A stretch of DNA of 64,000 nucleotides from Okeania sp. SIO2B3. GTDB lineage: Bacteria; Cyanobacteriota; Cyanobacteriia; Cyanobacteriales; Microcoleaceae. This document shows positions 34,987 through 43,573 of this stretch, one piece after another; position 1 is the stretch's first letter; every line of letters starts with the position of its first letter. The position numbers and the translations under genes are program-made. The notes beneath the pieces are model-generated. The model did not search any database. It was not told the DNA's origin and saw nothing but the letters and a program-made list of their open reading frames with translations. The stretch is from NCBI RefSeq assembly GCF_010672525.1, contig NZ_JAAHGH010000021.1:37341-101340 (forward strand), written 5' to 3'.

Positions 34987-35995
34987 AGAAAAACTCCTTA
35001 CTACTAAGAACAGACGAAATTTCTTAATCTTTTTGGGAATATCCCTACTAGAAATATTTGTAGTCTTAATGTTACCAAAAACTGCCAGAAGTATTAATTT
35101 TTCTAATTCAAGTTCACCTTCTAAACCTAAACCTAAAGATCGAGATTTTGAATTTTTTGTGGCAAAATTAGATCGAGGAGGTACATTGATAGCAGAGCGT
35201 GGAAAAGGTAAATATTTTACCCTAGATTTAGGCAATAATATAGGGCTTGATATGGTAAATATTAAGGGGGGTAAATTCAAAATGGGTTCTCCTGGAAATG
35301 AAGATGGACGAGCAAGTGATGAAACACAAATTGATTATCCCGTACAAACTTTCTACATGAGTAGATATCTAATTACTCAAGTACAGTGGGAAAAGGTAGC
35401 AAAATTACCAAAAGTCGATCTAGACTTGAGCGATAAACCTTCAACATTTGACGAGAAAGAGTTAAACAAACGTAAGTTACCTGTAGAAACTATTTCGTGG
35501 GAAGAAGCACAGGAATTTTGTAAGAGGTTAAGTCAAAAATTTGAAGGTGAATATAAATTACCAACTGAGGTACAATGGGAATATGCTTGTCGTGCTAATA
35601 CCACTACTCCTTTTTACTGTGGTGAGACAATTACTCCAAAAGTTGCTAATTATGACTGTCATTATCGCTATGATGGTAAACCACCAGATAAAAATGAAAT
35701 GGAACAATACAAAGGTGAAACAGTTTCAGTTGAATTTATTCAACGTACTAATAACTTTGGCTTGAACGGAATGTGCGGTAATCTTTGGGAATGGTGTGAA
35801 GATATTTACTATCCTAATTATAAAGATGCTCTCAATCATTCAGATAGTTCGGTCAAAAACACTCGTCCAGATCGAGTCATACGTGGAGGTGCATGGAATA
35901 GTTTTCCAGCTAGTTGTCGTAGTGCAAAACGTAATTCCAAACCACAAGATATTAAAATGAATACAATCGGATTTCGGGTGGTTTGTACTTTTTAG
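34976..35995 (+). CDS. Formylglycine-generating-enzyme fold protein (SUMF1/FGE), 339 aa
   Basis: N-terminal membrane helix (about 16-34, FLIFLGISLLEIFVVLMLP), a Ser/Pro/Lys linker, then an FGE-sulfatase domain from about 92: MVNIKGGKFKMGSPGNEDGR, YLITQVQWEKV, VETISWEEAQEFCKRLS, YKLPTEVQWEYACRA, FGLNGMCGNLWEWCEDIY and a terminal RGGAWNSFPASCRSAKRNS...GFRVV. The paired catalytic cysteines of true FGE are not evident, so it is probably a binding module. This is the C-type-lectin-like fold used by diversity-generating retroelements, and the C-terminal block is where their variable region lies; no reverse transcriptase is in the window. ATG 34976. Confidence 0.88.
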   Translation: MLNIEKLLTTKNRRNFLIFLGISLLEIFVVLMLPKTARSINFSNSSSPSKPKPKDRDFEFFVAKLDRGGTLIAERGKGKYFTLDLGNNIGLDMVNIKGGKFKMGSPGNEDGRASDETQIDYPVQTFYMSRYLITQVQWEKVAKLPKVDLDLSDKPSTFDEKELNKRKLPVETISWEEAQEFCKRLSQKFEGEYKLPTEVQWEYACRANTTTPFYCGETITPKVANYDCHYRYDGKPPDKNEMEQYKGETVSVEFIQRTNNFGLNGMCGNLWEWCEDIYYPNYKDALNHSDSSVKNTRPDRVIRGGAWNSFPASCRSAKRNSKPQDIKMNTIGFRVVCTF

Positions 35996-36386
35996 TATAT
36001 ATTCAACCCAGTAGGAGCTATTCCCGTTCATCTTTTTTGTTGATGTTGGGGTACTTTAGCGATATTTTGGAGTCTCAAAAATACTCAAGTATATGAGAAT
36101 AGTTATAATGTTTGAGGTAAGCTAGTTTCTCAAATATCAGGATGGTTAATTGTTTTTGTTGTCATTTTCATTCTTAGTTGGATTGCCTGGGTATCTATTG
36201 GGATAGTTTTATACAGTTTCGATATAATTATTGGGAATAAAAAAAGATTATCTCAAAAAGGAAATTTATTAGAAGTAATTCATAGGGTAGCTAAACAATA
36301 AATTAGAGTAACGCCAAGAGAAGAAGTAGAAGGAAGGGATGGTTTTTGGGAAAATCCAATCAATACAGAAATGCGAGTGATATTAA
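35996..36386. other. Spacer with a coding-like but start-less membrane stretch
   Basis: 391 bp between the FGE-fold gene and the first ATPase gene. A frame from about 36114 to 36302 reads as one hydrophobic helix (GWLIVFVVIFILSWIAWVSI) plus a basic tail but has no start codon; it may be a gene remnant. Nothing else recognised. Confidence 0.4.
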
Positions 36387-38336
36387 CTAATTATTCAGTG
36401 GAGATACAACACATTGATTATTTAGTTGTTTTAGTTTATCTTCTACTTTTTGTCTTTCATCATTAAATAAGTCAGGGTCATTGAATAACCATCCTCTTAG
36501 CTGTTTGACAATATTATTAAAACCCTCATACTCTCTTGTGATTTTACAATAAGATTCGACAGCCTTTTCAAACTCATAATTCTTTATATAATTTTGTGCT
36601 TCTTGGTAATATTGTTCGTTTCTTTGATTATATAATTTATTTTGTTGCTCGTATAACTGTTCTTTATTTCTTTCATTTTTAAAGGAATAGATTAAGCAAT
36701 CATTTCCTGATTGATTTTGCTCAATTAGCGTTTCAATTATTTTTTTTCGGTTCCAATCCCCATCTGTAGAAATCAAGTTTACAAATGTCTTTTTAAGATC
36801 GCTTGATTTTTCATATTCCTCAGTAATTTCACACCAAGAACTTATAGCTTTTTCATATTCTGAAATTCCTATTGTGTCCCATCCGTATTTATAAAGTAGT
36901 TCATTATACTTTGTATCTAATTGATCGAATTCATTATTGTAGCGACATTGTGCATCTAGACTTTCTTTTTCTCTGGGCCATTTATTTCTAACTTCTTCAA
37001 TAACTCGCGATCGCTCTTTTGCATCTCCTAAAGCCACATTTATTTCTGCTAATAATCTAGAGCATTCTGGCCTAGAGTGATTAGAGTTTTGTGAATTACG
37101 AATCCAAATAAATGAGTATCCTAGGGTACTCATTATAATTAAAATTACTACAAACAAAGATAAAAATTTTGCTATTTTATTAAAAGTTTTAGGATTATTT
37201 ATTTGAGGAGTTTTCTGCATTTTTTGCTTTTCCTCTTCAGATAAAGGATAATTTTTTAATAGCCAACGCCGGACTAATTCAACTTTGATTTTATAACTTG
37301 TACCTTGTTTTTCTAGTTTTTCTAAAAAGCCATATTCCACTAAACGTTCTCCTGCGTGCCTTAAAACTGGTGTTGTTATTTCTCTAGTTGGTTTTATAAT
37401 CTTTAGTGGGTCGATGCCTATTTCTTGAGTTTCTGCTACTGCACGAAAAAATAACTTTTCAGGTTTATTCAAAGGCTTTAGAAAACCTTCAAATACATAT
37501 ATTCCCTCTTGCATCGTTTGCTCTAAAATTAATTCTATATGCCTAGAAACAACCGGTTTGATTTCTTCGCTTCGACAATACGCAAAAAGATTAAAGCATA
37601 GCAGTTGTGTCAAAGAAGGATGTCCTGCTGATAATTGCCAAATTGCCTCTATTGCACCTAGTTCATACTTTAGTATTCCTTGAACTGGCTTAACAATCAG
37701 TTGTTCTGTATCCTTTCTATTTAGTAAACCAACTTCTATTGGAGTTTGTTTTTTTAAGAACTCTTTCAGATAAGTCATATCTTTTACTGGCCTGCCAAAC
37801 ACTAGAATTGCAAATAGATTTTCTTCTTGCTCAACAGCTTTTTCTAGCGTATTAAATAAGTTTTTTCCCGCAGGCATCTTTTCATCTTTGCCTAAAATAT
37901 CAAACTCATCTAGAAGGAGAACCAGTTTTTTACCTGGTAAATACTTATTAATAATCTTTGGCAAAAATTCTTCTATAAAAAATGTCTCTGAATTATTAAC
38001 TAATTCTCTTACTTGATTAGGAAGTATACCAATAACTTCAGCAATTCTATCTGCCAAATCATTTAGTATTTTGTCAATTGGTTTATATTCGTATCCTTGA
38101 AGTGAAAAATCAACAAACTTAAAGCCTTGCTCCTCAGTAATGAATTGAGGTAAACACTCTAGCAATGAAGTTTTGCCAATACGTCGTTGAACGTGCAACA
38201 AAGTTATTTTTTGATTATTTCTGAAATTATTTTCTATTTTTTCAATAATTTTTTTCCTGCCATATAGCTGGTCTTTGTTACGAATTGGCACACCAAAAAT
38301 ATAAGGATTTCCTGTGAAGTTATTGGTTTTATTCAT
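36387..38336 (-). CDS. AAA/STAND-type ATPase with membrane anchor, 649 aa
   Basis: Residues 1-250 are a P-loop ATPase: LHVQRRIGKTSLLECL (Walker A, Lys kept), KLVLLLDEFDIL (Walker B), and a conserved ALxFGRP sensor-like block (AILVFGRPVKD). About 250-375 is a winged-helix-like region (LVRRWLLKNYPLSEEE). One transmembrane helix near 392-412 (FLSLFVVILIIMSTLGYSFI), then about 230 residues of charged, helical, TPR-like repeats (CEITEEYEKSS; CKITREYEGFN). The domain style fits archaeal-type/MNS-like STAND ATPases. Third and last of three ATPase genes on this strand; 258 bp after the second. Role unknown. Confidence 0.8.
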   Translation of the reverse strand: MNKTNNFTGNPYIFGVPIRNKDQLYGRKKIIEKIENNFRNNQKITLLHVQRRIGKTSLLECLPQFITEEQGFKFVDFSLQGYEYKPIDKILNDLADRIAEVIGILPNQVRELVNNSETFFIEEFLPKIINKYLPGKKLVLLLDEFDILGKDEKMPAGKNLFNTLEKAVEQEENLFAILVFGRPVKDMTYLKEFLKKQTPIEVGLLNRKDTEQLIVKPVQGILKYELGAIEAIWQLSAGHPSLTQLLCFNLFAYCRSEEIKPVVSRHIELILEQTMQEGIYVFEGFLKPLNKPEKLFFRAVAETQEIGIDPLKIIKPTREITTPVLRHAGERLVEYGFLEKLEKQGTSYKIKVELVRRWLLKNYPLSEEEKQKMQKTPQINNPKTFNKIAKFLSLFVVILIIMSTLGYSFIWIRNSQNSNHSRPECSRLLAEINVALGDAKERSRVIEEVRNKWPREKESLDAQCRYNNEFDQLDTKYNELLYKYGWDTIGISEYEKAISSWCEITEEYEKSSDLKKTFVNLISTDGDWNRKKIIETLIEQNQSGNDCLIYSFKNERNKEQLYEQQNKLYNQRNEQYYQEAQNYIKNYEFEKAVESYCKITREYEGFNNIVKQLRGWLFNDPDLFNDERQKVEDKLKQLNNQCVVSPLNN

Positions 38337-38594
38337 TGAAAATCAAAATTTACCTATAAAATATTAGAGACGATCAATCAAGTAAATTTGAAGTAGAAAA
38401 TTAATGCTACAGATGATTTATCTTCACGCAAAACACTTCATTAATCTAGCCTTCTTTCAGAATAAAGAAAAGTTTTTCAAAGGCATACATAAGTAGCAAA
38501 CATTTTAGTATCTTGTATAAAAAGGCCAGTTTTATAAAATTTACAACGATCTAAACCATAATTATAACCTTACTAATTAGGTATTTCTGGTTGT

Positions 38595-39842
38595 TTAATT
38601 ATTATGCGATCGCATCCATTTTCCCAGGCCACTATTCAGAATTTGGTCAATAAAAGACTTTTGAGGAAATAATTCGTTTATTGTCTCTATTTCTGCTGTT
38701 AATGAAACTCTCTTTAATAACCAAAGTCGAAGTAATTCAATTTTTACTTTATAGATAGGGGTTACGTTTTTTCCTAATTTTTGTTCTCCTATTTTTTGCA
38801 AAAATTTCAAATTAACTAAATGTTCTGCTGCTTTAGTTAATTCTTCTTTCATTTTTCGTGCAAGCTTTCCATGATGTCTTTCTAATATCACTAACGGATT
38901 AACGATATTTGATTTAGAGGATTTTGTAGCCTCTTTTTGAGCTTCAGCTACTGCATATAGGACTAATTTTTCTCTAGTAGATAAAACTTCTACAGTGGAT
39001 ACAAAAGCAGCTTCACCTATTTCTAAAGATTCATCTATAATCCCTTTTATATCCTGGCGAGTTACATTCCATAGGTTTAGATTTCTAGCCTGTTGAAATA
39101 ACTTAAAACACAGTAGTTCAGTATAGTAAGGATGTCCACTTGCCAATTCCCAAATTTCCTCAATTGCTTCTGGTTCATATTCAAGAATTCCCTCAGCAAT
39201 CTTAGTAATTAAACTTTCAGTATCAGACTTATTAAGTAATCCTAATTCTTGGTGAGGTACTTCTCCACCAAACAAATCACTTATAAATTCCAGACTATTT
39301 CCTTGTCTTCCTAAAAAAAGAACAATAAATATTTTTTCCTCTCTATGAATTAGAGAAATTAAGAAGTTGATAAACGGATTAATTTCACTACAAGTATCAT
39401 CCCACAGAACATCAAACTCATCTAGGAGTAGAACTATATTTTTTCCTTCTAACCTATCAGATATCTGTTGTAAAAAAATCCTAACAAATAGTCTTGGCTG
39501 TACTTTTAAATCCTCCTGACTAGGAATAGTTATTGTACTTCCAGATATTCCCAACCAATCAACTATATCCCTAGCAAAGTCATACAAGATTTCATCCAAA
39601 GAATAGTGATGTTTATCTTCTAAAGAAAGTGGAACAAAAATAAATCCATCTACACTCACAGACCGAGAAATATAATTCACAAAGGAAGTCATGCCCATAC
39701 GTCTTTGTCCATGCAATACAATTACCTTTGATTTAGAAGTAAGTTGCTCTTGAATAAAACTTACTATTATTTCTCGTCGAAATAAGTATTCTGGAGTATA
39801 AATTGGGCTACCAATAGTGTAAGGATTTTTAATCAAAGTCAT
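38595..39842 (-). CDS. AAA/STAND-type ATPase paralogue with altered P-loop, 415 aa
   Basis: Paralogous to the next protein: both start with NPYxxGxPI and have the same P-loop context, Walker B (NIVLLLDEFDVLWDD) and C-terminal winged helix (KVKIELLRLWLLKR). The P-loop reads GQRRMGMTSF, with Met where the nucleotide-binding Lys should be; the codon is ATG. That should weaken or abolish ATP hydrolysis, so it may be a regulatory partner. No membrane helix. It follows the third ATPase gene by 46 bp and is probably co-transcribed with it. Confidence 0.8.
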   Translation of the reverse strand: MTLIKNPYTIGSPIYTPEYLFRREIIVSFIQEQLTSKSKVIVLHGQRRMGMTSFVNYISRSVSVDGFIFVPLSLEDKHHYSLDEILYDFARDIVDWLGISGSTITIPSQEDLKVQPRLFVRIFLQQISDRLEGKNIVLLLDEFDVLWDDTCSEINPFINFLISLIHREEKIFIVLFLGRQGNSLEFISDLFGGEVPHQELGLLNKSDTESLITKIAEGILEYEPEAIEEIWELASGHPYYTELLCFKLFQQARNLNLWNVTRQDIKGIIDESLEIGEAAFVSTVEVLSTREKLVLYAVAEAQKEATKSSKSNIVNPLVILERHHGKLARKMKEELTKAAEHLVNLKFLQKIGEQKLGKNVTPIYKVKIELLRLWLLKRVSLTAEIETINELFPQKSFIDQILNSGLGKWMRSHNN

Positions 39843-39888
39843 TGAATTTCACATCATATAAGAACTAGATTCGATTAGGTTTGCACTA

Positions 39889-41181
39889 TTATTTATCTTT
39901 TGATTGACTGAAAATTCCTAAGAATGGTTTGATAATAGGTTTTACAATTTTAATCACAAATGGTAAAGTTTCTTTTGCTCGATCTACTTGTTGAGCAATA
40001 ATCTTGATTCCAAACCTATCAAACAATATTTCAAGCTTTTTAGGGTCGGAAACATTTTGAGCAAATTCTTGAATAACTAAATCTTGCATTAAAGAAGAAT
40101 AAAAATTATATTTATCCTGCTCTGAGTTCTTATAGATAACACCTTTTTGCTCCAAAGTTTTCAGTGTATAACTATTTCTATCAAATACTTTATCTATATC
40201 ATCAACAGAATAACGCTTTCCACTCACTTCTCCTTTTAAATTGTCAATTACAATTAACTGCAAAAGGTTTTGTTCATCAGCAGTCAAATCTCTCCATATA
40301 TCCTTAAATATCTGTTCTGTTTGATTTTTAAATTCTTCTTTGAAACTATTAATATCAATATCTCGCTCTGATTGAGAAAATAGAGAAAATATATGACCTG
40401 CGTGTTGAAGTAAAATTGGATATCTACCAGTAATTTCTAACACTTTGTCTTTCTGAATATTGTCGGGAATAGAAATGAAAAAATCCTGATTAGGAGTAAA
40501 AAAATATTGCTCAATATCTTCCCGACTAAAAGGTTTTAAATCTACATATAGATAATGATTATACCAAGGAGAACCACCACGAGGAAGCTTTGGACCTAAC
40601 TCATTCAATCTTCTGAATGCAGCAACAACTGTTGAGAAATATTGACCTTCTGTACTATGAACTGCTAGGTTACGCAACCCACTTAAAAATGTCTGCATTT
40701 CTCTAGATTTTTCCAGGTTATTAACATAGTCTTCTTGTGTACCAAGTATTCCATGATAGTCATCTAATAGCAATAATAAAAATTTCTCTTTTTTCCCAAT
40801 GTGTCTAAGTATCTGACGTATGTTTCTTATCTCTATTCTTTCTGCTAATAAATCGTTAATCTTACCCTGTAACTCTGCATCACCTTCAGCTTCATTTCTT
40901 AACTCTTCTAATACTTTTTGCCAAAAACTATTTGGCGTAAATGAACCATCCCAGTTGTAATAAACAATCAAAGCTTCTGAAAAATCTAAGCCTTTTTTAT
41001 CCCAAAAATTACGAGATTTTATATAGTTGAGTAAAGATGATTTACCCATGCCATAACTACCGTAAATAGCTACATGACCGCGAATATTAATTTGGTCACA
41101 AATTTTGTCTAGTTCAGATTTTCTGTCAACAAACTTGTCTGGACGAACAGGTTTTGTAGGAAAGAATTCAATTCGTGACAT
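39889..41181 (-). CDS. AAA/STAND-type ATPase, 430 aa
   Basis: First of the three ATPase genes in transcription order. Walker A GSYGMGKSSLL at about 40-50, Walker B FLLLLLDDYHGIL near 140, then a helical lid and a winged-helix-like part (TADEQNLLQLIVIDN, SVDDIDKVFDRNSYTLKTLEQKG cut into shorter motifs by Lys/Asp turns). The C-terminus is amphipathic (PFVIKIVKPIIKPFLGIF) and could touch the membrane. It belongs to the same broad superfamily as its neighbours but is a more distant relative. ATG at 41179-41181. Confidence 0.8.
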   Translation of the reverse strand: MSRIEFFPTKPVRPDKFVDRKSELDKICDQINIRGHVAIYGSYGMGKSSLLNYIKSRNFWDKKGLDFSEALIVYYNWDGSFTPNSFWQKVLEELRNEAEGDAELQGKINDLLAERIEIRNIRQILRHIGKKEKFLLLLLDDYHGILGTQEDYVNNLEKSREMQTFLSGLRNLAVHSTEGQYFSTVVAAFRRLNELGPKLPRGGSPWYNHYLYVDLKPFSREDIEQYFFTPNQDFFISIPDNIQKDKVLEITGRYPILLQHAGHIFSLFSQSERDIDINSFKEEFKNQTEQIFKDIWRDLTADEQNLLQLIVIDNLKGEVSGKRYSVDDIDKVFDRNSYTLKTLEQKGVIYKNSEQDKYNFYSSLMQDLVIQEFAQNVSDPKKLEILFDRFGIKIIAQQVDRAKETLPFVIKIVKPIIKPFLGIFSQSKDK

Positions 41182-41367
41182 AATTTAGATAAATTATTTT
41201 ACTTCTAGCTTGACTATAATTATTAATTATATCAGAAGCCAATAAGGAAGACTTAACTGGGAAAAAACCAAAAAATTAAAGTATCTGAAAAAGGGATGAA
41301 AAAACTAGATCGGGGAATTACGTCAATGCCCTAAAAAAGGCTTCCAGCCTTTTTTCCTCTTCCTTTT

Positions 41368-42804
41368 TCAAGATTCCAAAGTAACATCTCCACCGATAAC
41401 AACATTCTGAATACGCAAACTCGGTCCGCCACAACCAACAGGTAAACCATCTTGCCCACCCTTACCACAACCACCAGACTCATCCCAAAAAAAATCATCG
41501 CCGATCGCCTCAATATCACCCAAAGTCTCAAACACATTTCCAGAAAGAGTCACATCCCGCACAGGTTCGGCTAACTCACCATTTCTAATCATCCAAGCTT
41601 CCCCAGCACTGAAAGTAAACATTTCCCCATTAGTCATCCCACCCAACCAGTTACGAGCATAAACTCCCTCCTTAATATCAGCAAATAAATCTGAAGCAGG
41701 AGTATTTCCTGGTGCTATCCAAGTATTAGTCATTCTGACTATAGGAGGATAATGATAATCAAGACAACGTGCATTACCTGTGGGTGCTTCTCCTAATTTT
41801 CCCGCAGTCTCCCGTGAATGTAAACGTCCTACCAAAACGCCATCTTGAATTAACTGAGTAGTAGTTGCCGGAGTACCTTCATCATCATATATATAACTAC
41901 CTCGATGTACTTCTTCTTCTAAATTATTATTTAGCAAGGGCGACACCTTAGCACCATCAAATATTTGTAAATTTTCTGGACCAAACCTCCGACCAATTGT
42001 CATCACTTCCAATAAATCAGGATTTTCGTAGACCATATCTGCTTCCGAGAGATGACCAAAAGCTTCGTGAACAAATAGACCTGTGAGAATTGGGTCAATA
42101 ACTACAGTGTAAGTATTACCTTGAACAATTGGCAAAGCTAGAGAATTCACAGCTCTTTCCGCAGCACTACGAACATAATTATCTAAATTAGTTAAATCTT
42201 CATAAGCTTTGCGGGAACCAGTAGTTTCCCTACCTGTTTGTACGGTTTCCCCATCCCTAGCAGTAGCAGCAAAACGTATTTCCATATCTACCCAAGATTG
42301 TTCTAGCATGGTGCCTTCGGAAGTAGCGAGAATTACTTTTTGGGTACTGTCTCCATAACGCACAGATACAGTAGTAATTCGACGATCAACACTCCGCAAT
42401 ATTTGGCCATAATGTTCGCATAGTTCTTTTTTGTGGGCCAAAGAAATATGACGCGGATCTGTACCTGTGAGATTAACTGCATGAGTTGCTTGAATTATGG
42501 GGATGGGAGCTAGAATTGTTTCTTCTTCTCCAATCAATTTGGCCACAGCGATCGCTTCTTCTATTCTGTCTTTCAAGGTTGAGAGTTGATTAAAGCTGGC
42601 AAAACCCCAACCTCCTCGGTAACAAGCTCGAACTTGACCGCCTATGGAAAGACCTTCGCTTAGGGTTTCTATTTTGTTGCCTCGCAAGAGAATATCTGTT
42701 CCTTGAGATTCTTCTAGGCGAATGGCCAAATAATCTACTTGAGAACTATAATTAGCGAGCAAGTCGGATAATATATTTTTGGTGTCAGTCAATAATACAG
42801 GCAT
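41368..42804 (-). CDS. tldD: TldD/PmbA family metalloprotease, 478 aa
   Basis: Half of the TldD-TldE protease type that degrades unfolded peptides and matures some peptide products. Motifs: FVHEAFGHLSEADMV (HExxxH zinc site), then ARCLDYHYPPIVRMTNT, NWLGGMTNGEMFTFSAGEAW and the Cys-rich end (GCGGPSLRIQNVVIGG). Start set at ATG 42804 (MPVLLTDTKN); the frame opens at a TTG seven codons earlier. No pmbA/tldE partner lies nearby. The 186 bp downstream separate it from the ATPase cluster. Confidence 0.92.
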   Translation of the reverse strand: MPVLLTDTKNILSDLLANYSSQVDYLAIRLEESQGTDILLRGNKIETLSEGLSIGGQVRACYRGGWGFASFNQLSTLKDRIEEAIAVAKLIGEEETILAPIPIIQATHAVNLTGTDPRHISLAHKKELCEHYGQILRSVDRRITTVSVRYGDSTQKVILATSEGTMLEQSWVDMEIRFAATARDGETVQTGRETTGSRKAYEDLTNLDNYVRSAAERAVNSLALPIVQGNTYTVVIDPILTGLFVHEAFGHLSEADMVYENPDLLEVMTIGRRFGPENLQIFDGAKVSPLLNNNLEEEVHRGSYIYDDEGTPATTTQLIQDGVLVGRLHSRETAGKLGEAPTGNARCLDYHYPPIVRMTNTWIAPGNTPASDLFADIKEGVYARNWLGGMTNGEMFTFSAGEAWMIRNGELAEPVRDVTLSGNVFETLGDIEAIGDDFFWDESGGCGKGGQDGLPVGCGGPSLRIQNVVIGGDVTLES

Positions 42805-43573
42805 TAGAGGTTTTGATAAGTTCAAAAAGATTGTACAGGTTGTTACAAGTCAAAAGTCTAAATTCAAAAATTAAAATTCAAAAATCAAAAGTTAGAAGTA
42901 ATCTCTGACTTACTTTCAGCATTTAGTATTGTCCGCACCCTAATTGCGTAGTGCTATATGATATCTATTGCTAAATATAAGGACTAAAAACTTTGACACT
43001 AACTATAGTAATTTCAAATAATTATTTCACATCATCAGAAGCGAAATTATTTGTGAAATCTTTCAACTGAATTGGTATTAGTTAAAGTTTTCTATCAATT
43101 CAACAATCAAATTATTGACTTTGATCATCATAAGCGGAGATTGCGGTTATTTAGTTCGGTTCTACCAACATCAGTAGTGGATAAATACCGATACCCTAAG
43201 TATTAATGGTTTACTTATTTTTGGGACAACTAATCGGGGAATGTTTCAATATAACTAAGGAAGATGAGCAATTTTCCCATTAATTAAATATTATCCAATT
43301 TTTTATTCTTGGGTATATAGCAGAAGGAAGAAGGAAGAAGGAAGAATAAAGAAGGAAAAATGCAAAATCTTACGTTGTCTGAGTTTTAAGCTTTTGACCT
43401 GTCAAACACCTTTCCTTCGAGTGCTATAAAACTTAGTACACAAAATTTAAGATATAAGACAAAAAAAAAGTTGACAGTTTTGCATTTTATTTTACTATTT
43501 TTTTTAGCAAAGCTAGTTAAAGTTTCTGTGAAAGTTTAAATGTATCAGTTAATAAATTAAGATTATTTATTTT
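42805..43573. other. Intergenic, one miniature element
   Basis: No gene. Contains the best-preserved TATAGCAG-family element (43315-43428) and a CAAAAATTAAAATTCAAAAA iteration near 42860-42890. Divergent promoters of tldD and the histidine kinase are expected. Confidence 0.5.
43315..43428. repeat. TATAGCAG-family miniature element, copy 4
   Basis: Complete copy, 114 bp: TATAGCAGAAGGAAGAAGG at the left end, TCTTACGTTGTCTGAGTTTT in the core, and CCTTTCCTTCGAGTGCTATA at the right end. Confidence 0.85.

Noticed and set aside
36114..36302. Small membrane protein (GWLIVFVVIFILSWIAWVSI)
   Set aside because: Coding-like hydrophobic stretch, but preceded by a stop with no ATG, GTG or TTG start in a usable place. 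Recorded only as a possible remnant.
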